Origin: CAVWDI01 sp963753725
GTDB lineage: Bacteria; Chloroflexota; Anaerolineae; Anaerolineales; UBA4823
Assembly: GCA_963753725.1 (NCBI GenBank)
Contig: CAVWDI010000011.1
Location: 71,073-135,072 of the forward strand
Direction: 5' to 3'
DNA: 64,000 bases
Of this stretch, positions 55,266-64,000 are shown piece by piece. The first letter of the stretch is position 1, and each line of letters opens with the position of its first letter. The notes under the pieces were generated by a model. The model worked only from the letters and a program-made list of their open reading frames with translations, had not been told where the DNA came from and ran no database searches. The translations under genes were made by a program, and so were the position numbers.

Positions 55266-56024
55266 CTAAGAACTTGTAGAATCCAGAAAATCCATTTGTT
55301 CGATTATCTGTTGAATTTTTTCGGACCATTCCTGTTCTACACCAAATTTATGTTGATCTTCGATTTTTCCATCACCTAAGAAAACGACACGGTCTGCAAA
55401 GGCTGCTGCACGCGCATCATGGGTAACGATAATGATCGTTTGACCAAGTTCATCACACGTTCGCCTCAGCAGACGCATAATTGAAATACCTGTGTGTGAG
55501 TCTAAGTTACCTGTTGGTTCATCCGCCAATATAATTTCTGGTTCAGTGATCATTGCTCTTGCTATAGCAACCCGCTGCTGCTCACCTCCAGAAAGTTGTT
55601 CGGGCTTATGATTTTTACGCTCTTCAAGTCCAACTAACTTTAAAATGTTGTCTAACCGATCTTTATATTTACGAGGTGATTTTCCATCAATCAGCAGAGG
55701 TAAAGTAATATTATCTTCGGCCGAGAGGGTTGGAATTAAATTAAAAAATTGGAAAACAAAGCCAATATTACGGCGACGCAATAATGTTATTTGTTTGTCT
55801 TTTAGTGAAGATAAAGATAAGGTCCTTAGAATTACTTCCCCGTCGGTTGGATAGTCAAGTCCACCCAACAAATGGAGTAATGTCGATTTTCCGCTGCCTG
55901 AAGGACCCATTATTGCTACAAACTCACCTTCTTCAACCGAAAAATCAATCACAACAAGGGCATCTACAATGTGGTTTCCTAATTGGTATTGTTTGCTTAA
56001 CGATTTCGTTTCAATTATAGACAC
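55266..56024 (-). CDS. LolD/MacB-type ABC ATPase
   Basis: 252 residues: Walker A GPSGSGKST, Q-loop GFVFQFFNLIPTLSAEDNI, signature LSGGEQQRVAIARAMI, Walker B IILADEPTGNLD, switch THDARAAAFADRVVFL. The NLIPTLSAEDNI region is typical of LolD/MacB ATPases. Partner of the two-FtsX permease 36 bases downstream. A C-terminal extension (WSEKIQQIIEQMDFLDST) may be a coupling helix. Confidence 0.92.
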   Translation of the reverse strand: MSIIETKSLSKQYQLGNHIVDALVVIDFSVEEGEFVAIMGPSGSGKSTLLHLLGGLDYPTDGEVILRTLSLSSLKDKQITLLRRRNIGFVFQFFNLIPTLSAEDNITLPLLIDGKSPRKYKDRLDNILKLVGLEERKNHKPEQLSGGEQQRVAIARAMITEPEIILADEPTGNLDSHTGISIMRLLRRTCDELGQTIIIVTHDARAAAFADRVVFLGDGKIEDQHKFGVEQEWSEKIQQIIEQMDFLDSTSS

Positions 56025-56096
56025 TCATTTCTCCAAGGGAGCAAAAACTTAATTAATGTTGGCGGATAAAAAGCTACTTAAAAATATAAAAACATA

Positions 56097-57327
56097 CTAA
56101 AGGTCTTCTAATTGATGGTCAATTTTTTCTTTTATTGCTTGGATGACTATTGGATCATTGTTCCAAGCGCCGAGGTTGATTATTGGAAAGCCTTCAGGAA
56201 TATCTGCTTCATTAACCAGAGAAGGGATGTCATACTGGCTGTGGATTGAGTCAGCACTGATAGCGGCTGAGAAGTATAGTATCTTTTCAACACCATTCTC
56301 TAAAAACTGATTAACTTTTTCTGCTGGCTTTGGCTGCTTAAATTCCATCCAGGCTAAACTCATATTTTCTGAAGAATAGCCATTATCTGCAAGTAACTGC
56401 AGCACGTCCTCGCGAAATCCGATCTCCTGGTTTGTCTCAGTAGGCCACTCCACATCCCATTCATCTGGCTGCCCATGACCTACCAGCAGCAAACCCACTT
56501 TACTTTTGTTGGTATCTTCAATATTGGCATCTGCTCGAGCCAGGAACATGCTCTGTAAAATTGTTAAGTTGTAAAGAGGGCCTGTGTAATGTACTGGAAC
56601 ACCATAGTTCTGCTCAATGTTCAGTTCTTTGATCAATTCTTCCCCCTCAGCAGTGTGGTTTGAAATCGTTAGAAATACCTCGCTGATCACAATTCTGCTG
56701 GCGCCTTCATTGAGCGCTTGGATGGCGGCAGCATCAGGCCTGGGGTTATCATCCAAAAAACTGAGATAAAACCTGGTGGTTGTATCCCCTTCCGCGCGGT
56801 AATCCTGTTCGAGACTTTTGATCATTTGAGTATGCACCTGGTGGTGGTTACTCTTTCCGACTTGGAGGTATTTATTCCTCAGCTGGTAAACGAACAGAGG
56901 TCTTGCGACCAGTGGTACGAAAGGTATGCCTTGTTCTTCAAACTCATTAAATTGGTTGATCCAGCCAATTGGATCATATGTTTCGGGCTCTCCGTGTGTA
57001 AAATAAACAACTGCAGTGTGACCGAGACCTGGGTCATCTTTCTGGCGTGTTATTTCCGGCACAGGTCTGGGATCGTCGCGATTCAGAAAAACGCGTGTCA
57101 TGCCGATATAACCAACAGCAAAGAATAGAAGCGACAGTGCGATGCTGATCCATAATTGTTTTCCTCGGAAAATTAAACGCTAGGACGAACACCAGCACGA
57201 AGAAAATAAGACAAACTGCTACCAGGTAAAGGCTCATCTCAAGCGGATGAACGGTTAGATATTTGACCAATAATATTCCCAATAAAAAAGATAAGCCTAT
57301 GGGTAAAAAAAGTATTAGAAGTTTCAT
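56097..57327 (-). CDS. Membrane-anchored ferrochelatase-like protein (frameshifted)
   Basis: Two frames make one ~408-residue protein. 57327 to ~57165: two helices (LLILFLPIGLSFLLGILLVK, MSLYLVAVCLIFFVLVFVLA). Then a one-base shift, a third helix (QLWISIALSLLFFAVGYIGM) and the 57101-56097 body. That body shows ferrochelatase/CbiX-type motifs: YFTHGEPETYDPIGWI, LLLVGHGQPDEWDVEWP, RIVISEVFLTISNHTAEGEE, ILYFSAAISADSIHSQYDIP. The paired His in THGE and GHGQ mark the chelatase superfamily. Whether it handles iron or cobalt, or only binds, is unknown. The membrane anchor is unusual for the family. Confidence 0.65.
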
Positions 57328-57394
57328 TTTTCTGTCCTTTCCTTAAGATTTAGATATTATTTTCAGTTTGGAATTTTCTATCAACTCTTGTCCA

Positions 57395-59746
57395 TCAATT
57401 GATATCCTCTTTGTGGAATAAAATCTCACCACGATAACCATCAACGGTAATTATTGTATTGTCTTCAATCCGAGATGCATTACCAACTGAGACAACCGCC
57501 GGGATATTGTATTCACGGGCGATGATTGAGCTGTGAGAAAGAATGCCTCCTGCTTCGGCAATGATTGCACCAGCTTTGCTGAATAATGGAGTCCAGCCTA
57601 CATCCGAATACGGGATTACTAAAACATCCCCCTGAACCACTTTATTGAAATCCTGCAATCCACGCACTACCCTGGCAGAGCCGGTATAAATCCCTCGCGA
57701 GGTAGGCGTACCTTTCATTTTTTCTGACGCGCCGAATACGATGGGCGGAGGTTGGTCTCCATAGATAATAGCCGGAAGATCGATATCCTTGTATTGCTGC
57801 ATTTCTGATCTGCGTGAAGCAACTTTTACTTTTATTTCTTCAAATGGAATATCTTCGGCAACTACCTGACGGATTTCATTGTCATACAAGAAAAAGATTT
57901 CTTCACGGTTTTCCAGCAAGCCCGTGTGGATAAAATGATCGGCAAGCGCTAAATAATAATTGCGGAGGAGACCGTAACCAAATGTATATGTGGAACTTAC
58001 CCTTTCCCGGTAATACAGGTACTTTCTGGCTCGCTCATAGAAAATACCTGTGATCCAGCGCCTAAAACCTCGGAGGGGCAACTCATCAAAACTCATTTTA
58101 TGTATATTTTGTTTTTCCGGTGGTGTGTAAGATGTGATTAGATTTAAAATGAGATCTGGGTTTTCCCGCCATGGGTGAACTGAAAAATCGTTACCGCTAT
58201 CACTGAGATGTCCAAATTGTTCAAGAAATTGGCTCACATTTTCTTGAAACGTGTCAATGCCTGACAATTGTTGAAATGACCGGTAATCAGATGTGCGAAT
58301 TTCAACCTGCTTCTTTGTATCAAGCGCATTGAATTCCGTGCTCAATATTTCCAGCATTGTATCAGGGGCATATGCATCCAGGCTGGTTAAATCTTTGGTC
58401 AAGTCGAACTGATCAAGCTGCACGCCAAATCTTTTCAATAGGCCCTGCATAGCTCTGTTATAAGCATTCATAAGGAGCGGTACGACGATATTGTAGTAAG
58501 CAGCACTTTGCGCAAGATTGTAAAGCTGGTCGATTTTTTCCAGCAACACTTGCGGAATTAAGCTCTTGACTGGTTGTTGTGAAATATCAATAAAATTGGT
58601 TTCGATTTCCGGAAAATGCTGTTCGAATTCTTTCGAAAAGTTCCATTTGCTGTAAAGAAAACGTAAAATCCTGGGGAAAAGAAAAACCACCTTTGCATTA
58701 AGTTTGAAGGCTGGCTTTTGCGTTGGAGGTTCTATTATGCCCATATTTATTTCTAAAGCCTGGCGCGGCAAACCAAGGCGATCAAAAATCTCCCCAAAAG
58801 TCCCGGTATCAAAATATGCTCGATAATAAAAAGCGCGTGCTAAACTTTCAGGTTTGATGTCATTCTTTCCGATTAGTTCTGTAAGCAGTTCAACCCAGAC
58901 GCTGTTTATCAGCGGCACATTTACGGACCAAATAAGGGGTTTTATCATGCCCGGAAGAAACTCTTTGGAGATTTTGTTGGAATATATTTGAATATTCTGT
59001 AAAGCTGTGATCTCCCTCAGTTGTACCCAAAAGATGTCTTCACCATCGTACACCCATTCAAGGTCTACTTCTTTGCCGTATACCTGGGAGATTTGTTTGG
59101 TTTGATCGACAACCATTTGGATCAAATCTTTGAATGCTTCCTTGTCTGTGGGTTGTTCCTGCCAATTTCCCCACTTGGAAACCCACCGGAGTGGGGTGAT
59201 GCCCTCTTGTACGAGTGCGGTTCCGTGACCTTCTACTGCTTCAACGATGGTTTCCTGCTCTCCAGTAATCGGATTTTTACTGAATGTCACACCTGAGAGC
59301 AGTGGAGTTACCATTTCCTGCAGGATCACTGCAGTTTTGGGAGAAGTAACCATTTCCCCTTTTCTTTCCTGATAAGTTCGAATCCCATCTAACTGGGTGG
59401 ATTCCCATACTTTTTGGATAGCTTGAATCATTGAATCCCTACCTTCGACATCTAAGAAAGTGGAAAATTGACCTGCATATGTGTGTTGCTGACGATCTTC
59501 AAGATCAGTTGAAGATCGGATCGCATATGATTTTTTAAGGTCTATGATCTCTGCTATCTCGTCTTGGAGCTTGTTCAATACCCGCTCGTCATTTTCTTGG
59601 AAATGACAATATGCATCCCAAGTACAGCAATATGTTTTGGGGATCTTAAAACCTAAATTATTTAATATCCACAGATTATTGGCTTTATGCCCCGCGGTTT
59701 GTGGAAGTGATTTCTTTGATATTTTATGAATATATTGCATATGCAA
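57395..59746 (-). CDS. PEP-synthase / rifampicin-phosphotransferase-like enzyme
   Basis: 783 residues. N-terminal ATP-binding PPDK_N domain: LPQTAGHKANNLWILNNLGF, KKSYAIRSSTDLEDRQQHTY, AGQFSTFLDV, VILQEMVTPLLSGVTFSKNP and VDLEWVYDGEDIFWVQLREI. A long variable middle (residues ~270-650), then the phospho-His domain SKAGAIIAEAGGILSHSSII, with AREYNIPAVV and the catalytic His in SHSS. This order matches rifampicin phosphotransferases and PEP-synthase-like enzymes that pass a phosphate from ATP through His to a substrate. The middle is not clearly RIF-binding, so the substrate is open. No strong ribosome-binding site is seen before the start. Confidence 0.75.
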   Translation of the reverse strand: MHMQYIHKISKKSLPQTAGHKANNLWILNNLGFKIPKTYCCTWDAYCHFQENDERVLNKLQDEIAEIIDLKKSYAIRSSTDLEDRQQHTYAGQFSTFLDVEGRDSMIQAIQKVWESTQLDGIRTYQERKGEMVTSPKTAVILQEMVTPLLSGVTFSKNPITGEQETIVEAVEGHGTALVQEGITPLRWVSKWGNWQEQPTDKEAFKDLIQMVVDQTKQISQVYGKEVDLEWVYDGEDIFWVQLREITALQNIQIYSNKISKEFLPGMIKPLIWSVNVPLINSVWVELLTELIGKNDIKPESLARAFYYRAYFDTGTFGEIFDRLGLPRQALEINMGIIEPPTQKPAFKLNAKVVFLFPRILRFLYSKWNFSKEFEQHFPEIETNFIDISQQPVKSLIPQVLLEKIDQLYNLAQSAAYYNIVVPLLMNAYNRAMQGLLKRFGVQLDQFDLTKDLTSLDAYAPDTMLEILSTEFNALDTKKQVEIRTSDYRSFQQLSGIDTFQENVSQFLEQFGHLSDSGNDFSVHPWRENPDLILNLITSYTPPEKQNIHKMSFDELPLRGFRRWITGIFYERARKYLYYRERVSSTYTFGYGLLRNYYLALADHFIHTGLLENREEIFFLYDNEIRQVVAEDIPFEEIKVKVASRRSEMQQYKDIDLPAIIYGDQPPPIVFGASEKMKGTPTSRGIYTGSARVVRGLQDFNKVVQGDVLVIPYSDVGWTPLFSKAGAIIAEAGGILSHSSIIAREYNIPAVVSVGNASRIEDNTIITVDGYRGEILFHKEDIN

Positions 59747-59819
59747 TCATTATTCTGAAATGTATTGAATGATCAAACAGGGTAGAAATGACTCTTTATA
59801 CTATTGAATGAAACCTTAG

Positions 59820-59844
59820 AAAACCCCATTTTTGCTGGGGGCGC
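59820..59844 (-). terminator. Terminator-like hairpin after plsY-like gene
   Basis: On the minus strand CCCCA-GCAAAAA-TGGGG then TTTTCT, about 95 bases past the stop at 59936. Five-bp stem; weak. Confidence 0.4.
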
Positions 59845-59935
59845 TTATACTAATAACGAGTCAAAAGAATACCCAATCCTCCTTCAAGATTTAATATTTC
59901 ATTCGTTTTTTTGAACTCAATGCTTTGTTTGATAA

Positions 59936-60649
59936 TTATTTTTTTGATAATCTTAATCGATCCATAATTTTAAGCATTTCACGTCCCATTGGAATTTTCT
60001 GCAGAGAGGCCTGCATATCTAGTTTGCCTTCTTTGCGGTTTTTTATACCGTGTCTGATATCTGGTAATAAGGCAAGTATTAAAATCATATTGACAATAAC
60101 GGCATAACCTACGTAAATTGGATCATGTGTTCGAAACCACAACCAGGGAATCATCAGCCACGCGCCTGACATAAAAGCAATTAGGATATCTTTTACGATA
60201 CCCAAACCAATAATTAGACCGCCTATTGCACATACCAGAGCCCCCAGCCAATCGACAACAATAAAACCTCCATATAAGGCCGATATTCCGCCTCCACCTT
60301 TGAATTTATAGTAGATAGGCCAATTGTGGCCGACCATGCCAAAAATGGCTGCGATAAGAAGATAAGGTTGGTCAGGGTAGAGCAAACGAAATACTAAAGT
60401 AGGAATGGTTACCTTAAGAATATCCAACCATCCGATCATGCATCCGAGTCTTGGACCGAGGATGATAGAGGCTGTATTTGCGCCAACAGCTCTCAAGTCC
60501 ATAGATCCTTCTCCGGATGCGGAAGGTATTTTTACGTTTTCTACATCAGCATCTGGGGCAAAAATTCTTGTAATAAGCCGGGCAAAAGATATTGAACCAA
60601 TCAAGTAAGCCGAAAGAGCGGCAATTATTGCGACTACAGGATCCAACAT
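59936..60649 (-). CDS. Glycerol-3-phosphate acyltransferase PlsY-like
   Basis: 237 residues, about six helices. PlsY motifs: AYLIGSISFARLITRIF, VGANTASIILGPRLGCMIGW (motif 2 with N/A changes), and HNWPIYYKFKGGGGIS (motif 3, HNWPxYxxFKGGKG-like with G for K). PlsY transfers acyl from acyl-phosphate to glycerol-3-phosphate, the first step of phospholipid synthesis. Divergence suggests a paralog of the housekeeping enzyme. Start: ATG with AAAGGAG upstream. Confidence 0.8.
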   Translation of the reverse strand: MLDPVVAIIAALSAYLIGSISFARLITRIFAPDADVENVKIPSASGEGSMDLRAVGANTASIILGPRLGCMIGWLDILKVTIPTLVFRLLYPDQPYLLIAAIFGMVGHNWPIYYKFKGGGGISALYGGFIVVDWLGALVCAIGGLIIGLGIVKDILIAFMSGAWLMIPWLWFRTHDPIYVGYAVIVNMILILALLPDIRHGIKNRKEGKLDMQASLQKIPMGREMLKIMDRLRLSKK

Positions 60650-60697
60650 TTTTACATTCTCCTTTGTATAATGATAGTTGGATACTTTTTATTAGAA

Positions 60698-61381
60698 TTA
60701 AAAACCTCGCTTTTGACCTTCCCAGGGCGGCGGTGTGCCCTGGTTGAATTCCTCCACACTGGGACCTGCTAAATTACCCAATCTCCACAATCCGTATAAA
60801 TAGCTGGCGATGAGCAGCAGGATGGTGGCCGGCCAGCCGCTGAGAATCTGGAAGATACCGAGAGAACTGGCTGCCTGATCCTGAAAGAGTTCGAACTGCA
60901 AGAATGTGCGCAGTCCGAAAAAAATCGCCCAGGCCAGTGTGACTTCGCTGTAAGCCGGACGTACTCGGGGATGCCAGTACCAGTTCAGCGGCCAGCGGCG
61001 GGTGATGTAACTGGTGAAAGCGACTAAAGGGCGTTTTAGGATCAGGCTGACCGCACATAAGACAACCGTTAATAATCCAATGATTATCCCTGGAAGGAAA
61101 TAAGCCTCCGCTCGTCCGGTTATTGATGCAATAATGACTGCTAAAAGTACTGCGCCGACGCCTCCCAGGGCATACCTGACAGGTTGGCGTTTGATGAGAC
61201 GGTATATGGAAAATAAAACTGCTATCCCCAGCGCACCCCAGACTGCGTAATTAAATCCAAATAAAGCGTTCAGCAGGACGAAGAAAAGAGGCGGCAGGAT
61301 GGTGTCCAGCCAATTACCCCGTCCTGTTAGAACGGATTGGAGCTCACCTTTTATCTCTTGAAACCGGCTGTTCGCATCCAT
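60698..61381 (-). CDS. DUF3159 membrane protein
   Basis: 227 residues, about six helices: LPPLFFVLLNALFGFNYAVW, AVLFSIYRLIKRQPVRYALG, AYFLPGIIIGLLTVVLCAVS and WHPRVRPAYSEVTLAWAIFF. The RLIKRQPVRYALGG and RRWPLNWYWHP stretches fit DUF3159, an uncharacterised family. Its ATG shares a base with the stop of the small protein upstream (TAATG), so they are translationally coupled. Confidence 0.75.
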   Translation of the reverse strand: MDANSRFQEIKGELQSVLTGRGNWLDTILPPLFFVLLNALFGFNYAVWGALGIAVLFSIYRLIKRQPVRYALGGVGAVLLAVIIASITGRAEAYFLPGIIIGLLTVVLCAVSLILKRPLVAFTSYITRRWPLNWYWHPRVRPAYSEVTLAWAIFFGLRTFLQFELFQDQAASSLGIFQILSGWPATILLLIASYLYGLWRLGNLAGPSVEEFNQGTPPPWEGQKRGF

Positions 61382-61587
61382 TACCAGCTGAATTGGTTAA
61401 AATCAAAATCGAGGCGCAGGGCGATACCAAATAATACGATCAAGGTTATCAATAAAATTGCGATCCAGACGGGATAGGCATCTCCAAAAGGATCAATTTT
61501 GCACCATAAGCGCTCGAAAAAACCACGGTCATCCACGCATGCGGTTTGTTTTTCCGGGTTGGTTTCGGAAGGTTCAATTTCTGACAT
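61381..61587 (-). CDS. Small single-helix membrane protein
   Basis: 68 residues, acidic N-terminus (MSEIEPSETNPEKQ), Cys at ~17 and ~29, then one helix (YPVWIAILLITLIVLFGIAL). Coupled to the DUF3159 gene by TAATG. GCAGGGATTAT precedes its ATG. Function unknown. Confidence 0.65.
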   Translation of the reverse strand: MSEIEPSETNPEKQTACVDDRGFFERLWCKIDPFGDAYPVWIAILLITLIVLFGIALRLDFDFNQFSW

Positions 61588-61605
61588 ATAATCCCTGCTC
61601 TTCGA

Positions 61606-62418
61606 TTATTTTGCGTACTCGTAATCAATATTCTCTGGTTCTCCATTCACTATCTCACCTGGAGAATCAGCGCCTTCACCGTTAGAACTGGTGGGGTAAT
61701 GAATGGTATTGGCCATGCCATCGATAACAGTGCGATCGTCCGTGATTTGTTCGATGCGGCCGTCAACCATACTGATCAGCTTGTCGACATAGGTCACCAT
61801 GCGCAGATCGTGGGTGACCATGATTCCGGCTCGCTTCTGTTCGTGGATCAGGTTGGCAAAGGTCTCCACGACTTGAAAAGCGCGCTGGGTATCGAGACTG
61901 GCGGTGGGTTCATCGGCTAAGACAAGACTCGGTTCGTGCACCATAGCGCGTGCGATAGCAACCCGCTGCTGTTCCCCGCCGGAAAGCTGGTTGGGCAGAT
62001 TGTTGAGTCGTTGTGATAGTCCCAACCGGTCCAGCAGGTCCTTTGCCCGCTGGCGACCGTTCTTATCAAAAGCCTTGTTCAGGCGCAGCATCAGTTCGAC
62101 GTTTTCGAGGGCGGTCAGGAAAGGGACCAGGTTGTTGGCCTGAAAAGTGAAACCGATATTCTGGCGGCGGAATTTTGTACGCTTCTTGCTTTTCATTTTT
62201 CCCAGGTCCTGTCCATCAATTTCGATAGAACCTGTGGTGGGGGTCAATAATGTAGCAAGCATGGCCAGCATGGTGGTTTTGCCAGAGCCGCTGGGACCGA
62301 CGACGGCTACAAATTCACCATCATGTACTTCGAATGAGGCCTGGTCGACAGCGGTAATGGCCGTATCGCCCTCACCGTATACTTTGGTCACTTGATTTGT
62401 TTCTAAAGAAATACCCAT
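61606..62418 (-). CDS. LolD/MacB-type ABC ATPase (second system)
   Basis: 270 residues: Walker A GPSGSGKTT, GFTFQANNLVPFLTALENVE, signature LSGGEQQRVAIARAMVHEP, Walker B LVLADEPTASLD, switch THDLRMVTYVDKLIS. C-terminal extension to ~residue 270. Start: ATG 62418 (MGISLETNQVTKVYGEG); upstream in-frame codons lack coding sense. Pairs with the permease encoded directly upstream. Confidence 0.92.
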   Translation of the reverse strand: MGISLETNQVTKVYGEGDTAITAVDQASFEVHDGEFVAVVGPSGSGKTTMLAMLATLLTPTTGSIEIDGQDLGKMKSKKRTKFRRQNIGFTFQANNLVPFLTALENVELMLRLNKAFDKNGRQRAKDLLDRLGLSQRLNNLPNQLSGGEQQRVAIARAMVHEPSLVLADEPTASLDTQRAFQVVETFANLIHEQKRAGIMVTHDLRMVTYVDKLISMVDGRIEQITDDRTVIDGMANTIHYPTSSNGEGADSPGEIVNGEPENIDYEYAK

Positions 62419-62446
62419 GTCTTCTCGTGTTTTAATTCTATTAGAT

Positions 62447-63595
62447 TTATAGTCCAATTGCACGCAGCGGTTCAACTTTTAATGCGATGCGGATCGAAAC
62501 GAGGCCGCCAATTGGTCCGATGACTAACAGGGCTGCAACCGCGCCCAGGATGGCTGTGCTGTTAAATTCAGCGGGAACTTCCGGAGGCATACCCATTGCA
62601 ATCAATAAGGTGCCAATAACACCGAGCGCTACACCGAATATCGAAATTGTGATGATCTGCAGGATTGTCATTCCGGCGACGGTCCCGTTGCTGGTCCCGA
62701 TCGCTTTCAACATACCGATCTGGGCAATTTTCTGGATGGTCTGGATCTGGAAGAATCCGCCCAACACCAGCATACCGATCAGTAAAGTGAATGCTTGCTG
62801 GGTGTTGAGGGTGGACTGCTGGGCAGTATACCCGGGCAGTGCCAGAATGGCAGTTTGTTTGTCCACGGCTTGAACGCCTTCGATGCCCCGTTCGATCGCA
62901 GGTATCATGGATGTGTAGCTTTCCGGGTCATACAGCTGCAGGGCGGCGATATTAAAGATCACACGCGAACTTCTCCTGGCAGTGCTCTCCTGGGGTTTGA
63001 TGTCATCCCAGGTTTGAATTGGGACAAAAATTGCTGGTTGGAAAAAATACTGGTTCGATCCACTCAAGCCAACTACGCTGAGGTTATATAGTTCTTTTTC
63101 TGTTCCCTGGACGGTTTGAATGGTGATCTGGTCGCCCGGTTCTACCCCCAATTTATCGGCTAAGGGACCATCCAAAACCACCTCATTTGCCCGGTCGCGT
63201 ATCAACGGACCCCCGGATAAAATCTGCGGGTTACCCGGTCGACCAGGTTCGGTGCCGATCAGTGAGACATCGATCTCACCTTCTGGCGCAGGATAAACTA
63301 CAGTGGCACTACTGAATCCCATGCCGCCTGCATCTGCAACACCTTCGATGCGGCGCAGATCGGTGAGTGTGCTGTTATCCAAACGGCTGGCGCTGATTAA
63401 TAAATCGGCTTCTTCCTGATAAACGAGCAGGTCAGCCTCGATATTATCGATCAACTCCCGGTTGGCTTTGCTTAACCCACCAGCCAGCGCGGCAATAAAC
63501 AGAACAAGGGTGGTTATTAAAGCGATCACAAGGCTGAAAAGCAGGTAACGGCCTCGATTGCGCCAGATTTCCTTGAATGAAAGATAAAAGGACAT
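62447..63595 (-). CDS. MacB/FtsX-type ABC permease (second system)
   Basis: 382 residues: N-terminal helix (RYLLFSLVIALITTLVLFIA), a MacB-like periplasmic domain (ADLLISASRLDNSTLTDLRR, EVVLDGPLADKLGVEPGDQI), then the three-helix FtsX domain (LLIGMLVLGGFFQIQTIQKI, QIGMLKAIGTSNGTVAGMTI, PIGGLVSIRIALKVEPLRAI). Start: ATG 63595 with GGGGGTG about 7 bases upstream. Twenty-eight bases before the ATPase. Confidence 0.9.
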   Translation of the reverse strand: MSFYLSFKEIWRNRGRYLLFSLVIALITTLVLFIAALAGGLSKANRELIDNIEADLLVYQEEADLLISASRLDNSTLTDLRRIEGVADAGGMGFSSATVVYPAPEGEIDVSLIGTEPGRPGNPQILSGGPLIRDRANEVVLDGPLADKLGVEPGDQITIQTVQGTEKELYNLSVVGLSGSNQYFFQPAIFVPIQTWDDIKPQESTARRSSRVIFNIAALQLYDPESYTSMIPAIERGIEGVQAVDKQTAILALPGYTAQQSTLNTQQAFTLLIGMLVLGGFFQIQTIQKIAQIGMLKAIGTSNGTVAGMTILQIITISIFGVALGVIGTLLIAMGMPPEVPAEFNSTAILGAVAALLVIGPIGGLVSIRIALKVEPLRAIGL

Positions 63596-63597
63596 GT

Positions 63598-63945
63598 CTA
63601 TGCACCCCCGGATGATGGTCCTGCGCGGGCACCCAACCAGAAACGCCGCCAATCCCCATCACTCTTCTGAAGAGAGAGGAAGGTATAAAGGGCTCCGGTG
63701 AAGAAACCGAGCACCATCATAAAGAAAACCCAAATGATGGCGGTTAAGATGGATTTTTCACGGAAAATAATCCAACCCGAAAAAAGGATAAATCCCACAT
63801 AAAGGTCAACCATGGATACAATCCCCCAGGGATTTGACAGCAATTCTGCTCCGTCCGAGAAAAAATCACCAACTACAAAACCATAAATAAGTACAAAGGT
63901 CATGGCTAGCAGACCCAATAAGGATACAACTTTTGCTAACTTCAT
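63598..63945 (-). CDS. DUF1475 membrane protein
   Basis: 115 residues, three helices: LLGLLAMTFVLIYGFVVGDF, SMVDLYVGFILFSGWIIFRE, AIIWVFFMMVLGFFTGALYT. The short DUF1475 layout is kept, with the conserved DLYVGFILF and WIIFREKS. First gene of the operon with the permease, ending 2 bases before its ATG. Start: ATG with GGAGGAGAG upstream. Function unknown. Confidence 0.75.
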   Translation of the reverse strand: MKLAKVVSLLGLLAMTFVLIYGFVVGDFFSDGAELLSNPWGIVSMVDLYVGFILFSGWIIFREKSILTAIIWVFFMMVLGFFTGALYTFLSLQKSDGDWRRFWLGARAGPSSGGA

Positions 63946-64000
63946 CTCTCCTCCATAGAAAAATGATTATAACTGATATTCGGTTGTTATCCGAATTTTG

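Overview
This window most likely comes from a Chloroflexota bacterium of the Anaerolineae type. The inference rests on the gene mix and protein style: secreted beta-propeller and FG-GAP proteins with C-termini like LPLLLR and YLPNIMR, a split cytochrome bc complex with extra c-type haems, sdhCDAB, baeRF and DUF3159/DUF1475 families, and intergenic GTCATTGCGAG-type repeats. No rRNA or marker gene is present to prove it. The core metabolic blocks are intact-looking, while the left 35 kb is accessory DNA full of repeats, broken genes and insertion sequences.

Layout. 0.3-2.6 kb: a decayed KHGFYS-family gene hit by several tiny palindromic insertions, a DUF2958-like ORF and a small alarmone synthetase. 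3.1-9.2 kb: an SLC13 transporter, then a minus-strand stress/translation group (PPK2 and glycosyltransferase remnants, zinc-ribbon protein, HPF, baeRF, DnaK tail). 9.6-17 kb: secreted proteins bracketed by two ~0.55-kb direct repeats, each carrying the same small exported protein. 17.4-19.3 kb: broken NucS-like and wHTH genes. 19.5-22.4 kb: a row of small same-strand genes separated by attC-like sites, that is an integron cassette cluster without an integrase in view. 23.0-25.9 kb: an AbiE-like two-gene module with promoter and operators, truncated by an IS1380 fragment. 26-36 kb: secreted proteins, an M23 lipoprotein, a c-type cytochrome, a broken CopB-type ATPase, a second IS1380 copy and a CDF exporter.

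36.9-43.4 kb: respiratory core. The cytochrome bc genes read leftwards and sdhCDAB rightwards, together taking succinate electrons to quinone and on to cytochrome c. 43.9 kb: tRNA-Arg(CCT). 44.0-49.1 kb: the branched-chain amino-acid ABC transporter livKHMGF. 50.0-52.6 kb: a membrane-anchored reductive-dehalogenase-like protein translationally coupled to a ketosynthase. 52.6-56.0 and 61.6-63.9 kb: two MacB/LolD-like ABC systems. Between them lie a membrane-anchored ferrochelatase-like protein, a PEP-synthase/rifampicin-phosphotransferase-like enzyme, a PlsY-like acyltransferase and DUF3159.

Two features run through the window. First, a ~20-25 nt palindromic unit (CGCGnAGCrTCyCC, short loop, GGrGA) recurs more than twenty times, nested in other repeats and inside pseudogenes. 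Second, at least a dozen genes, including conserved ones such as livG and the cytochrome bc gene, are split by single-base frameshifts or in-frame TAA/TAG stops. This points to assembly indels, real decay, or both.
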